A DNA stretch of 64,000 bases from Rossellomorea sp. y25 (GTDB lineage: Bacteria; Bacillota; Bacilli; Bacillales; Bacillaceae_B): the NCBI RefSeq assembly GCF_038049935.1, contig NZ_CP145886.1:1868501-1932500 (forward strand). Direction: 5' to 3'. Position 1 is the stretch's first letter. Every line of letters starts with the position of its first letter. The translations under genes and the position numbers were made by a program. Shown here piece by piece: positions 44,771-57,823 of this stretch. The notes below the pieces were generated by a model. The model was given only the letters and a program-made list of their open reading frames with translations. It did no database searches and was not told the origin of the DNA.

Positions 44771-46099
44771 ATGAGTCAAAACCAACAAGTTGTATTAGAT
44801 GTAGAAGAAGTACCGAAGTTAGGAAAATGGATCACTTTAAGTATACAGCATTTATTCGCCATGTTTGGAGCAACGGTATTAGTTCCATTCCTGGTAGGGT
44901 TAAGCCCGGGAGTCGCCCTTATCTCAAGTGGTTTAGGAACACTTGCTTACCTCTTCATTACAAGGGGCAGAATTCCTGCTTACTTAGGATCATCCTTTGC
45001 TTTCATTGCACCTATCTTAGCTGCAAAGAGCTTTGGAGGACCGGAGGCTGCCATGATGGGAAGCTTTCTCGCCGGGATTGTTTACGGAATTGTTGCATCA
45101 CTGATATCTAAACTGGGGTTGAAATGGCTGGTGAGAATTCTTCCACCGATTGTTGTAGGACCAGTGATTATGGTTATCGGATTAGGCCTGGCAGGAACGG
45201 CCGTAAATATGGCCATGTATGAAAATCCTGGAGCAGAAGAATTGGTTTACAGTAACACACACTTTATGGTGGCACTTGCGACTCTGGCCATTACCGTGAT
45301 TTGCTCGATTTACTTCAAAGGGTTTCTTGGAATGGTACCGATTTTAGCTGGAATCATTGGTGGATATGTCATCGCGGTTTTTGCAGGGTTAGTAAATTTC
45401 CAACAAGTAATCGATGCACCGCTTTTTCAAATGCCGGACTTCTTCATGCCATTTGTTGACTACACGCCAAGCTTCTCTTGGGAAATCGTGTCCATAATGG
45501 TACCTGTTGCCCTCGTAACTTTGGCAGAGCATACAGGAGACCAGATGGTTCTAAGTAAAGTAGTAGGAAGAAACTTCATTGAGAAACCAGGTCTTCACCG
45601 TTCCATTCTTGGGGATGGGGTAGCAACTGTGATTGCATCCTTCCTCGGTGGACCACCTAATACAACGTATGGTGAAAATATTGGAGTATTAGCCATAACA
45701 CGAGTGTTCAGCGTATTCGTAATCGGAGGAGCCGCAGTCCTTGCCATCATGTTCGGATTTGTCGGTAAGATAACAGCCTTGATTGGATCGATACCATCAG
45801 CCGTCATGGGCGGAGTATCCATCCTTCTGTTCGGAATCATCGCCTCTAGCGGACTGCGCATGCTGATTGATAACAAAGTAGACTTAGGAAACAAGAGAAA
45901 CCTGGTGATTTCCTCAGTGATCCTGGTAATCGGGGTAGGAGGGGCATTCGTGAAGGTCAATGAGCAGGTATCCTTATCAGGAATGGCTCTAGCAGCGATT
46001 GTCGGAGTTCTCCTTAATCTTGTCTTACCAGGCAGAGAAGAAAGCGAAGGAGAAAACAACTTATTCGAAGAAGAAAATGCTAAGCATGATGTTGCATAG
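44771..46099 (+). CDS. pyrP: Uracil permease
   Basis: 442 residues of the nucleobase:cation symporter-2 (UraA) family, with about 14 membrane segments. The substrate-site segments AEHTGDQMV and GGPPNTTYGENIGVLA are clear. It imports uracil for salvage by PyrR or Upp activity. ATG 44771 follows AGAGGAGG. It has its own attenuator, so it can be tuned separately from pyrR. Confidence 0.96.
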   Translation: MSQNQQVVLDVEEVPKLGKWITLSIQHLFAMFGATVLVPFLVGLSPGVALISSGLGTLAYLFITRGRIPAYLGSSFAFIAPILAAKSFGGPEAAMMGSFLAGIVYGIVASLISKLGLKWLVRILPPIVVGPVIMVIGLGLAGTAVNMAMYENPGAEELVYSNTHFMVALATLAITVICSIYFKGFLGMVPILAGIIGGYVIAVFAGLVNFQQVIDAPLFQMPDFFMPFVDYTPSFSWEIVSIMVPVALVTLAEHTGDQMVLSKVVGRNFIEKPGLHRSILGDGVATVIASFLGGPPNTTYGENIGVLAITRVFSVFVIGGAAVLAIMFGFVGKITALIGSIPSAVMGGVSILLFGIIASSGLRMLIDNKVDLGNKRNLVISSVILVIGVGGAFVKVNEQVSLSGMALAAIVGVLLNLVLPGREESEGENNLFEEENAKHDVA

Positions 46100-46111
46100 A
46101 AGCACCTTTTA

Positions 46112-46232
46112 ACATGGTCCAGAGAGTCTAAGAAGGGTGAATTTGAACAAGACAGGCACGTGGGATTTTTCGCACGGTCCCTGTTGGCATGTTCAAAAAC
46201 ACCCTGTCAGAAAATTGGCAGGGTGTTTTTTT
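46112..46232 (+). promoter_or_regulatory. PyrR attenuator 3, between pyrP and pyrB
   Basis: A diverged PyrR-binding segment ATGGTCCAGAGAGTCTAAG at 46112, then terminator ACACCCTGTC / GGCAGGGTGT (46199/46217) with seven T. Between them TTTGAACA (46142) can pair with TGTTCAAA (46190) and ACAGG with CCTGT, giving an extra long hairpin that would compete with the terminator. Confidence 0.85.
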
Positions 46233-46258
46233 GAAAGAAGAGAAGAAAGGGTTGTCCC

Positions 46259-47140
46259 ATGATGAAGAACTTGTTGACAATGAATGACTTATCAAAAGAG
46301 GAAATCATTGAAATATTAGATGCAGCTGAACACTTTAAAGAGGGGGAAACATGGAAGGAAGGCTCCAATAAATATGTAGCCAATCTTTTTTTCGAGGCAA
46401 GTACCCGGACGAAATGCAGTTTTGAAATGGCGGAAAGGAAACTTGGGCTCGAGGTCATTCCATTTGAAGCACAGACTTCAAGTGTACAAAAGGGAGAAAG
46501 CTTGTATGACACGGTGAAAACATTAGAAAGCATCGGGGTCGAAACCGTTGTAATCCGGCACTCACTTGAACGATATTTCGATGAACTTGCACCACTTAAC
46601 ATAAGCGTCATCAACGGAGGCGATGGATGTGGTAATCATCCAACTCAATGCCTTTTGGACCTGTTGACCATACGACAGGAATTTGGAGGATTTGCAGGAC
46701 TGAAGGTATCGATCATTGGAGACATTGCCCACAGCCGGGTGGCACGATCCAATGCAGAAGCGTTAACAAAGCTGGGAGCCGAAGTCATGTTCTCTGGACC
46801 AAAGGAATGGTTCCCATCACAGGACCGACATCAATATAGGCCGATAGATAATTGTATAGCAGATTCCGATGTGGTCATGTTACTGAGAATTCAACATGAG
46901 CGACACGATAGTACATCAAGTTTAACGAAAGAGGAATACCATGAAAGCTTTGGCTTGACGGAAAGTCGAAAAGCACGAATGAAACCAACCGGTATCATTC
47001 TTCATCCGGCACCGGTCAACCGTGGGGTTGAAATTGCAGATTCATTGGTGGAATGTGATCAATCAAGAATCTTTAAGCAGATGGAAAATGGAGTTTACAT
47101 CAGAATGGCTGTTTTAAAGAGAGCACTTGAAAGCAACTAA
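46259..47140 (+). CDS. pyrB: Aspartate carbamoyltransferase catalytic subunit
   Basis: 293 residues. The carbamoyl-phosphate-binding STRT is in [15 protein letters not shown], with HPTQ (near residue 122) and [10 protein letters not shown]. No regulatory PyrI subunit is encoded nearby, as usual in Bacilli. It commits carbamoyl phosphate to pyrimidine synthesis. Two adjacent ATGs (46259, 46262) both fit AGAAAGGG; the first is used. First enzyme gene of the operon. Confidence 0.97.
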   Translation: MMKNLLTMNDLSKEEIIEILDAAEHFKEGETWKEGSNKYVANLFFEASTRTKCSFEMAERKLGLEVIPFEAQTSSVQKGESLYDTVKTLESIGVETVVIRHSLERYFDELAPLNISVINGGDGCGNHPTQCLLDLLTIRQEFGGFAGLKVSIIGDIAHSRVARSNAEALTKLGAEVMFSGPKEWFPSQDRHQYRPIDNCIADSDVVMLLRIQHERHDSTSSLTKEEYHESFGLTESRKARMKPTGIILHPAPVNRGVEIADSLVECDQSRIFKQMENGVYIRMAVLKRALESN

Positions 47141-47156
47141 CTAGGGGGAATTTGAA

Positions 47157-48443
47157 ATGAATTGGTTAATCCGAAATGCACGTATTCTAGCAAAGAATGG
47201 TGTTCTTGAGATAGTGGATGTGAAGGTGGAGAATCAGAAAATCATCGAGATGGGAACAGACCTCAAACGTACCGATCACCAGGAATTTCAAGCAGATGGG
47301 TTATTGATTTCCCCAGGCTTTGTTGATCTTCATGTCCATTTAAGGGAACCAGGGGGCGAACACAAAGAAACAATCGAAACGGGAACAAAAGCTGCTGCGA
47401 AGGGTGGTTTCACTACCATCGCTGCAATGCCTAATACAAGACCCGTACCTGACTCGGTAGAAAATCTGCAAGCCCTAAACAAGAAAATCTCTGAAACAGC
47501 GAGTGTTCGCGTATTACCTTATGCCGCCATCACAGAGAGACAAATTGGAAAAACGCTTAATGACTTACCTTCCTTAAAAGAAAATGGGGCATTTGCATTC
47601 ACAGATGACGGGGTAGGGGTGCAATCGGCAGGGATGATGTTTGAAGCCATGAAGAAGGCAGCCGGCATCAATGCATCCATTGTGGCCCACTGTGAAGAGA
47701 ATACCCTGATTTATGGAGGAGCGGTTCATGACGGAACATTCTCCAAAGAGCATAACCTGAAAGGAATACCTTCCATCTGTGAAGCCGTACATATATCCCG
47801 GGATGTGCTGCTTGCAGAAGCAGCAGGTGTACATTATCACGTATGTCATATTTCAACAAAAGAGTCAGTAAGAGTGGTCCGTGATGCTAAAAGGGCTGGG
47901 ATCAATGTGACAGCTGAAGTAACACCACACCATCTTCTCCTGTGTGAAGATGATATTCCAGGGCTTGATACGAATTTCAAAATGAACCCGCCTCTTAGAA
48001 GCAAAGAAGATCAGCAAGCGTTAATAGAAGGATTGCTGGATGGCACCATCGACTTTATTGCGACGGATCATGCACCTCATACGGAAGCAGAGAAGTCAGA
48101 AGGGATGCAGCTCGCTCCTTTCGGAATTGTAGGATTGGAAACAGCCTTTCCGTTACTCTATACACACTTTGTAGAAAAAGGAATCTTCACATTAAAGCAG
48201 TTAATTGACTGGATGACGATTAAACCAAGCTCAGCATTTAACCTTCCGTTTGGACTACTAGAAGTAGGAGGAGAAGCTGACTTTACGCTTATAGATTTAA
48301 ATGAACAAAAAGGGATTGACCCAGCTGAATTTTTATCAAAAGGAAAAAATACCCCATTTACAGGCTGGGAGTGCAGAGGCTTTCCAAAAGCTACTTTTTA
48401 TCAGGGATCTCTTGTATGGAATGAAGGAGGAAACAAACAATGA
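47157..48443 (+). CDS. pyrC: Dihydroorotase (class I)
   Basis: 428 residues of the amidohydrolase superfamily. Metal ligands are seen in [10 protein letters not shown] (HxH), VAHCEEN, HICHIST-type VCHIST and IATDHAPH. It cyclises carbamoyl aspartate to dihydroorotate. ATG 47157 follows TAGGGGGA. The last four bases overlap carA (ATGA), implying coupled translation. Confidence 0.97.
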   Translation: MNWLIRNARILAKNGVLEIVDVKVENQKIIEMGTDLKRTDHQEFQADGLLISPGFVDLHVHLREPGGEHKETIETGTKAAAKGGFTTIAAMPNTRPVPDSVENLQALNKKISETASVRVLPYAAITERQIGKTLNDLPSLKENGAFAFTDDGVGVQSAGMMFEAMKKAAGINASIVAHCEENTLIYGGAVHDGTFSKEHNLKGIPSICEAVHISRDVLLAEAAGVHYHVCHISTKESVRVVRDAKRAGINVTAEVTPHHLLLCEDDIPGLDTNFKMNPPLRSKEDQQALIEGLLDGTIDFIATDHAPHTEAEKSEGMQLAPFGIVGLETAFPLLYTHFVEKGIFTLKQLIDWMTIKPSSAFNLPFGLLEVGGEADFTLIDLNEQKGIDPAEFLSKGKNTPFTGWECRGFPKATFYQGSLVWNEGGNKQ

Positions 48444-49531
48444 AAAGACAACTCATTTTAGACGATGGAACAGTATTCGTAGGAGAAGGATTTGGAGCGA
48501 ATAAAGAAACGATTGGAGAAGTGGTTTTCAACACAAGTATGACAGGATATCAGGAAATACTATCAGATCCATCTTACTGTGGACAGCTTGTCACATTAAC
48601 CTATCCTCTAGTAGGGAACTATGGAATCAATCGCGACGATTTTGAGTCCATCACTCCAGCTATCAAAGCATTCATTGTGAGAGAAGTTGCTGATTTTCCT
48701 TCTAACTGGAGAAATGAATCAACATTGGATGAATTATTAAAAATAAAAGGGATTCCAGGAATTTCAGATATCGATACCAGAAAGTTAACAAGAATCATCA
48801 GACAGCATGGAGCAATGAAAGGCATCATTTGCTCAGCTGAATTAGATCCAAAAGAAATGCTTGAGAAATTGCATGATACAGCTCTAAGAACAGATCAAGT
48901 CATGCAGGTTTCGACCAAAACAGCTTATGCCAGTCCAGGAAGAGGATATCGTGTCGTATTAATGGACTTTGGGATGAAACACGGAATTCTGAGAGAATTA
49001 AACAAGCGTGATTGTGACGTGATTGTGGTTCCTTACAATACGTCAGCTGAAGAGATTCGTCGCTTGCAGCCTGACGGGATCATGCTCTCAAATGGGCCGG
49101 GGGATCCGAAAGATGTGCCGGAAGCCATTGAGACCATTAAAGAGCTACTGGGAGAAATTCCACTGTTTGGTATTTGTTTAGGGCATCAATTGTTTGCTCT
49201 GGCATGTGGAGGGGACTCCTTCAAAATGAAATTTGGTCACCGCGGAGGCAACCACCCGGTAAAAGATATAAAAACTGGAAAAGTAGCACTGACTTCCCAG
49301 AACCATGGCTATGCAGTAGATGAAAAGTCATTGACAGGATCAAGGCTTCAAGTTACTCACATGGCCATCAATGATGGCACAGTAGAAGGATTAAAGCATT
49401 TAGACTTCCCGGCCTTTACAGTTCAGTATCACCCTGAAGCGTCACCTGGACCTGAGGATTCAAATTACTTATTCGATGATTTCTTACAACTTATGAAAGA
49501 TGAGAAAAGAAAGGAGCTTCAACATGCCTAA
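48440..49531 (+). CDS. carA: Carbamoyl-phosphate synthase, small (glutaminase) subunit
   Basis: 363 residues, with an N-terminal CPSase domain and a class I glutamine amidotransferase domain. Cys246 in [10 protein letters not shown] and His in [10 protein letters not shown] give the triad. It supplies ammonia to CarB. As part of the pyr operon (pyrAA) it is the pyrimidine-controlled enzyme, as opposed to any arginine-linked copy elsewhere. It overlaps pyrC by 4 and carB by 8 bases. Confidence 0.97.
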   Translation: MKRQLILDDGTVFVGEGFGANKETIGEVVFNTSMTGYQEILSDPSYCGQLVTLTYPLVGNYGINRDDFESITPAIKAFIVREVADFPSNWRNESTLDELLKIKGIPGISDIDTRKLTRIIRQHGAMKGIICSAELDPKEMLEKLHDTALRTDQVMQVSTKTAYASPGRGYRVVLMDFGMKHGILRELNKRDCDVIVVPYNTSAEEIRRLQPDGIMLSNGPGDPKDVPEAIETIKELLGEIPLFGICLGHQLFALACGGDSFKMKFGHRGGNHPVKDIKTGKVALTSQNHGYAVDEKSLTGSRLQVTHMAINDGTVEGLKHLDFPAFTVQYHPEASPGPEDSNYLFDDFLQLMKDEKRKELQHA

Positions 49532-52500
49532 ACGTACAGACATTAAAAGCATCTTAGTTATCGGAAGCGGACCAATCATCATAGGACAGGCTGCAGAATT
49601 CGACTATGCCGGAACTCAAGCGTGTATCGCCTTAAAAGAGGAAGGCTACCGTGTTATTCTTGTAAACTCAAACCCAGCTACAATCATGACTGACGCTGAA
49701 ATGGCAGATAAAGTGTATATCGAGCCACTTACACTGGAGTTTGTCAGTCGAATTATTCGCAAAGAACGACCTGACGCCCTACTTCCTACATTAGGTGGGC
49801 AAACGGGATTGAATCTGGCTGTTGAACTTGCTAAATCGGGCGTTTTAGAAGAATGCGGAGTTGAAATTCTCGGGACGAAGCTTTCTGCAATCGAGAAAGC
49901 GGAAGACCGTGACTTGTTCAGGAACTTGATGAATGAAATGGGAGAACCGGTTCCGGAAAGTGAAATCATTCATTCCTTAGATGAAGCCTATCAATTTGTG
50001 AATGAAATAGGCTATCCGGTCATCGTTCGTCCTGCCTATACATTAGGTGGAACCGGTGGTGGAATTTGTCACAACGAAGACGAATTGGTCGAGATTGTAA
50101 GCTCAGGATTGAAATATAGTCCGGTAACCCAATGTTTGCTGGAGAAAAGTATTGCTGGCTTCAAAGAAATAGAATATGAGGTTATGAGAGATGCAGCCGA
50201 TAACGCCATCGTGGTGTGTAATATGGAAAACATCGACCCGGTTGGAATTCATACGGGAGATTCAATTGTTGTAGCACCAAGTCAAACCTTAAGTGACCGT
50301 GAGTATCAAATGCTGCGGAATACAAGCTTAAATATCATCCGTGAATTAGGAATAGAAGGGGGCTGTAACGTCCAGCTTGCCCTTGATCCGGACAGCTTCC
50401 AGTATTACATCATCGAAGTGAACCCAAGGGTGAGCCGTTCTTCTGCACTTGCATCAAAAGCAACGGGATACCCAATTGCGAAGCTTGCAGCAAAAATTGC
50501 TGTAGGACTGACCCTGGATGAAATGATGAATCCTGTAACAGGTAAAACATATGCATCATTCGAACCTGCCCTGGACTATGTGGTGACAAAGATCCCGAGA
50601 TGGCCATTTGATAAATTTGAGGCTGCCAAGCGTAACCTCGGTACGCAAATGAAAGCAACCGGTGAAGTAATGGCGATTGGGCGAACATTGGAAGAGTCAC
50701 TTCTTAAAGCGATTCGTTCCCTTGAAAGCAACACGTATCATATAGAATTAAGTGATGCTGAACAATTTACAGACGAGTGGATCGAGAAGAGAATCCGCAA
50801 AGCAGGAGATGAACGCCTCTTCTATATCGGGGAAGCACTTAGAAGAGGAGTGACGATTGAAACCATTCATGATTGGAGCAAAATCGATCTTTTCTTCCTG
50901 TATAAAATGAATAGAATCGTAGAATTCGAAAAGGAATTAACTCTACATCCCTTCAATCTTGAGCTGGGCCAAAAAGCAAAGCGTATGGGCTTCTCAGATA
51001 TCACGATTGCCAAGCTATGGAATAGTACAGAAGCAGAATTGTATAGCTGGAGAAAAGAAAATAAATTGACACCTGTCTATAAAATGGTAGATACATGTGC
51101 GGCTGAGTTTGAATCGGAAACTCCTTACTTCTATGGAACCTATGAGGATGAGAATGAATCCAAGGTCACTTCTCGGGAGAGTGTCATCGTTCTTGGGTCA
51201 GGACCGATCAGGATCGGTCAGGGAGTCGAATTTGATTACGCGACCGTTCACTCTGTCTGGGCCATTAAAGAAGCGGGTTATGAAGCGATCATCGTAAATA
51301 ACAATCCAGAAACGGTTTCGACCGACTTCAGCATCTCGGATAAATTATACTTTGAACCTCTTACGGTAGAAGATGTGATGCACATCATTGATCTTGAAAA
51401 GCCTAAGGGAGTTGTCGTGCAGTTTGGTGGGCAAACCGCGATCAATCTTGCAGAAGAGCTAGTGAGAAGAGGAGTCACGATTCTCGGTACATCCCTTGAA
51501 GATTTAGATCGTGCAGAAAACCGGGACAAATTCGAACATACACTGAATGAACTGGGCATCCCTCAACCTGAAGGGAAAACAGCGGTATCTGTAGAAGGAG
51601 CCATTAAGATCGCAGAAAGCATCGGTTACCCGGTTCTGGTAAGACCGTCATACGTTCTTGGTGGAAGAGCGATGGAAATCGTGTATCGGGAAGAAGAACT
51701 TCTTCAATACATGAAGAATGCAGTGAAAGTGAATCCACAGCATCCGGTTCTAATCGACCGTTACCTGATCGGAAAAGAAATTGAAGTGGATGCCATTTCT
51801 GACGGAATAGACGTAGTCGTCCCTGGAATCATGGAACATATCGAACGGGCTGGAGTTCACTCGGGAGATTCCATCGCGGTCTATCCTCCACAGCAGCTCA
51901 CTCAAGAACAGAAACAAACCATTGTTGATTATACAACGAGACTCGCCAAAGGCTTAAACATCGTTGGGTTACTGAATATCCAATATGTCATCTCAAAAGG
52001 AGAAATATTTGTTCTGGAAGTGAACCCACGCTCCAGCCGAACAGTACCATTCATCAGCAAGATTACGAATGTACCGATGGCGAATATTGCAACTAAGTCC
52101 ATACTTGGAATCTCCCTGAAAGATCAAGGATATGAATCAGGATTAATTCCTGAAAAACATGGTGTATATGTAAAGGTTCCTGTATTCTCCTTTGCCAAGC
52201 TAAGACGGGTGGACATCACTTTAGGGCCTGAAATGAAATCAACAGGTGAAGTAATGGGGAAAGATCTTACACTGGAAAAAGCCCTCTACAAAGGAATGGT
52301 TGCAGCAGGGATGCAAATGAAAGAGTACGGCTCTGTACTCATGACCGTAGCAGATAAAGACAAAGAAGAAGCGGTTCTCCTGGCGCAACGCTTTATCGAT
52401 ATCGGGTATCAGATCCTTGCAACTAAGGGCACGGCTGAGCATCTGACTAAAGCAAACATCACCGTTCGTGAGGTGGATAAGATCGGATCTACCGGACCAA

Positions 52501-52732
52501 CCCTGCTGGATATCATCCAAAGTGGAGAAACACAGCTTGTCATAAACACTTTAACAAAAGGAAAACAACCTGCCCGGGACGGATTTAGAATCCGTAGAGA
52601 ATCTGTAGAGAATGGCATTCCATGTCTTACATCCCTGGACACGGCAGAAGCCATCCTGAGAGTGATTGAATCCATGACATTCTCTGCTGAGGCTCTTCCA
52701 TCACAACCGAAGACGAGAGAGGCGGTTTTTCA

Positions 52733-52736
<4 letters not shown>
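49524..52736 (+). CDS. carB: Carbamoyl-phosphate synthase, large subunit
   Basis: 1070 residues from ATG 49524, behind AAAGGAG; the frame opens further back only inside carA. Two homologous ATP-grasp halves start at [20 protein letters not shown] and [20 protein letters not shown] (about residue 555), followed by the C-terminal MGS-like allosteric domain (about 930 on). It makes carbamoyl phosphate from bicarbonate, ATP and ammonia. Equivalent to pyrAB. Overlaps pyrK by 4 bases. Confidence 0.98.
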
Positions 52737-55122
<2,386 letters not shown>

Positions 55123-55126
<4 letters not shown>

Positions 55127-55746
55127 AACAAGAAATCGCAAAAAAACTATTAGACATTGAAGCTGTATTTTTAAATCCGACGGAGCCATTTACATGGTCA
55201 TCCGGAATAAAGTCCCCGATCTATTGTGATAATCGACTGACCTTATCTTATCCTACAGTGCGGGATGAAATCTCTACGGGTCTTGTTGAGATTATTAAAG
55301 AGCAATTTCCTCAGGTGGAAGTCATTGCGGGTACTGCAACAGCTGGAATTCCACATGCTGCTTGGGTGAGTGAAAAATTAAACCTTCCGATGTGTTATGT
55401 CAGGTCAAAAGCGAAAGCTCACGGAAAAGGTAAACAGATTGAAGGGAAAGCGACGCCTGGACAAAAAGTGGTCGTGGTAGAAGACCTCATCTCAACGGGA
55501 GGTAGCTGTATTACGGCTGTAAACGCATTAAGAGAAGCGGGCTGTGAAGTATTAGGGGTAGCTGCCATTTTCACATACGAGTTAGAAAAAGGAAAAAGGA
55601 TGCTGGGGGAACACGACATTAAAGCATATGCTCTATCCGATTACTCAAGCTTATTGGACGTAGCGCTTCAAAACTCCATCATTCGTGAAGAAGATCTGGA
55701 ACAATTGAAGCTTTGGAGTGAAAATCCTGAGAAGTGGGGCAGTTAA
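55123..55746 (+). CDS. pyrE: Orotate phosphoribosyltransferase
   Basis: 207 residues from ATG 55123, behind GGGAGGA; the 4-base ATGA overlap with pyrF sets this start. The PRPP motif [14 protein letters not shown] and the flexible-loop [15 protein letters not shown] are present. It converts orotate to OMP. Last gene of the pyr operon, followed by a terminator. Confidence 0.97.
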
Positions 55747-55751
55747 GGTGG

Positions 55752-55780
55752 AAAGCAACTCTTTTGTGAGTTGCTTTTTA
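55752..55780 (+). terminator. Terminator of the pyr operon
   Basis: AAAGCAACTC / GAGTTGCTTT with a 6-base loop and a following T run, six bases after the pyrE stop. Confidence 0.88.
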
Positions 55781-55854
55781 GTTTTAATAGGAGAATGATA
55801 GTGGGGAGGCGTTTATCTGCCTTTCTGCATTTTTCGCCTGTACTATAACCAAAA

Positions 55855-55892
55855 TACTTTCCCCCAGGCCAATCTCAGCCTGGGGGAAAGTA
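55855..55892 (-). terminator. Terminator of rqcH
   Basis: Perfect 15-bp stem TACTTTCCCCCAGGC / GCCTGGGGGAAAGTA with an 8-base loop, 14 bases past the rqcH stop. On the minus strand the stem is followed by TTTTGG. Confidence 0.82.
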
Positions 55893-55906
55893 CATTCTAA
55901 CTAAAA

Positions 55907-57610
55907 TTATTCTTTTAATGACCGGACCAAATCCAAATCAGGTGTCACATACACGGTTTGCTGTCCTTCATAGATGACAAACCCCGGCTTGGCTCCTTTT
56001 GGTTTCTTTACCTGTTTGACTTGAGTGAAATCAACAGGTACCGAGCTTGAATCACGTGCTTTACTAAAGTAGGCAGCAATGTTAGCCGCTTCCTTGATCG
56101 TCTCATCGGAAGGATTCTGACTCTTGATTACAACATGGGAGCCGGGAATATCCTTCGTGTGAAGCCAAATCTCTTCCCTTCCTGCGACTCTGTTTGTTAG
56201 ATAGTCGTTTTGTTTATTGTTTTTCCCGACTAATATTTGTGTGCCATCACTCGATGTGTAGTTTTCCAGAACGGGCTTCACATTGGCCTTTTTCTTTTTC
56301 GTCTGCTTGCGAACCCTCAGGTAACCTTCTTCCTCAAGTTCTTCTCTGATCTCTTCTACATCTTTCGTAGAAGCCGATTCTAATTGCTGAAGTAATTGCT
56401 CTAGATACTTTATCTCATTGTCGGCTTTTTCAATTTGCTCATGTACGATTTTCACTGCATTTTTTGCTTTTTGATAGCGTGAGAAATAGTTTTGGGCATT
56501 ATCCGAAGGAGACTTTTGTGGGTTGAGGGGGATCGTAATGCTTTCCCCGTTTTCATCATAGTAATTTACAACGCTAACCTCAGTCATTCCTCGTTCAACG
56601 GCATATAGATTCGACGTGAGGAGTTCACCCAGCAATTGATAGCGATCAGCCTGTCGGGCATCCTCCAACGTTTGCTTTAATTTTTCGATTTTGTTTACAT
56701 TTTTATCCCTTTCGTTTCGAATGAATCGTTCCAAATCGTTTCCTTGTTGCTTGACCCGATCTCGTGCCGCCTTCTGATAGAAGAACCGGTCTAATAATGC
56801 ACTTAACGAAGGAAAGGTTTGTTTCTCTCCTTGAAGATGGTCAAGATTCATCCAGTAAAACGTTTCTTTTTCTCCGCTAATGAGGGTTGGTGTTGAGTCA
56901 TTCGATTTTGCATGTTGAATCAATTCTAAGAAGGATTCTGCAAAGGTCGACTGGCTTCCAATTCCTGCCCGGTGGACGACTTCCTTAGCGTAGAGAGGAG
57001 AAATTCCGGCGAAAGATTGAACGATCTGCTTATCGAGTTTGCCGGAATTAAAGTCCAGTGCTCTTAGGATATCATCACTTGTTGCTTCAAGAGGATTTCT
57101 CTTATCCTGCTGTGGGGGTAGAACATACGTATGTCCCGGTAAAACGGTACGATGGGTATTCATACTTGGTGAAATATGCTTGATACTATCCAGAATCATA
57201 TTTCGTTCTTTATCAACTAAAATAATATTGCTGTGTCGGCCCATGATCTCAATAATTAATTGTTTGTATGAAATATCACCGATTTCATTTCTTCCTTTTA
57301 CTTCAAATATAATCATCCGGTCCAACTCTACTTGTTTGATTCCTTCTACGATATACCCTTCCAGATGCTTACGTAAAAGCATACAAAACATAGGAGGAAC
57401 AGAAGGGTTTTCGTAATTTTCGTTGGTTAATTGTACCCTGGAATAATTGGGGTGGGCGGATAATAAAACTTTGTGATTTTTTCCATTCGCCCGGATAATC
57501 ATGATGATTTCATTTTTATAAGGTTGATGTATTTTATTAATGCGTCCGTGTAATAAGTTTTCATTCAATTCTTTCGTCATGCTTCTCGTAAATAATCCAT
57601 CAAATGACAT
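55907..57610 (-). CDS. rqcH: Rqc2-like ribosome quality-control protein RqcH (NFACT)
   Basis: 567 residues from ATG 57610, with AGAGG nine bases upstream; the in-frame ATG at 57619 abuts that site. NFACT-N domain with [20 protein letters not shown] and [12 protein letters not shown], a central coiled coil (about 290-430) and NFACT-R (DUF814) with [17 protein letters not shown] and [16 protein letters not shown]. In B. subtilis it adds C-terminal Ala tails to stalled nascent chains on 50S subunits, acting with YlmH. The gene is divergent from yloB; a TTGACA at 57670 lacks a matching -10. Confidence 0.95.
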   Translation of the reverse strand: MSFDGLFTRSMTKELNENLLHGRINKIHQPYKNEIIMIIRANGKNHKVLLSAHPNYSRVQLTNENYENPSVPPMFCMLLRKHLEGYIVEGIKQVELDRMIIFEVKGRNEIGDISYKQLIIEIMGRHSNIILVDKERNMILDSIKHISPSMNTHRTVLPGHTYVLPPQQDKRNPLEATSDDILRALDFNSGKLDKQIVQSFAGISPLYAKEVVHRAGIGSQSTFAESFLELIQHAKSNDSTPTLISGEKETFYWMNLDHLQGEKQTFPSLSALLDRFFYQKAARDRVKQQGNDLERFIRNERDKNVNKIEKLKQTLEDARQADRYQLLGELLTSNLYAVERGMTEVSVVNYYDENGESITIPLNPQKSPSDNAQNYFSRYQKAKNAVKIVHEQIEKADNEIKYLEQLLQQLESASTKDVEEIREELEEEGYLRVRKQTKKKKANVKPVLENYTSSDGTQILVGKNNKQNDYLTNRVAGREEIWLHTKDIPGSHVVIKSQNPSDETIKEAANIAAYFSKARDSSSVPVDFTQVKQVKKPKGAKPGFVIYEGQQTVYVTPDLDLVRSLKE

Positions 57611-57823
57611 ATAAAACATCCTCTACTTTAAACGGTTTCATTCGTTTTTAATTCTATCCGACTTTGTCAAGATCTCCGTGTTTCAAATGTAATCGATTTT
57701 ACCCTTCTAAACGATAAAATGCAAAACATACATAAATCATATCATTTTTTAGGACGAGTCTGAATAAGAATGCTATGAGAAGGGACAACTTTTCGTACCG
57801 TAGGAGGAGAGTGAAATGGTTGC

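Noticed and set aside
44665..45111. 148-codon open frame across attenuator 2 and the start of pyrP
   Set aside because: It is an out-of-frame shadow of pyrP plus leader RNA and has no ribosome site.
57665..57670. TTGACA on the minus strand as the rqcH promoter
   Set aside because: No acceptable -10 occurs 16-18 bases downstream.
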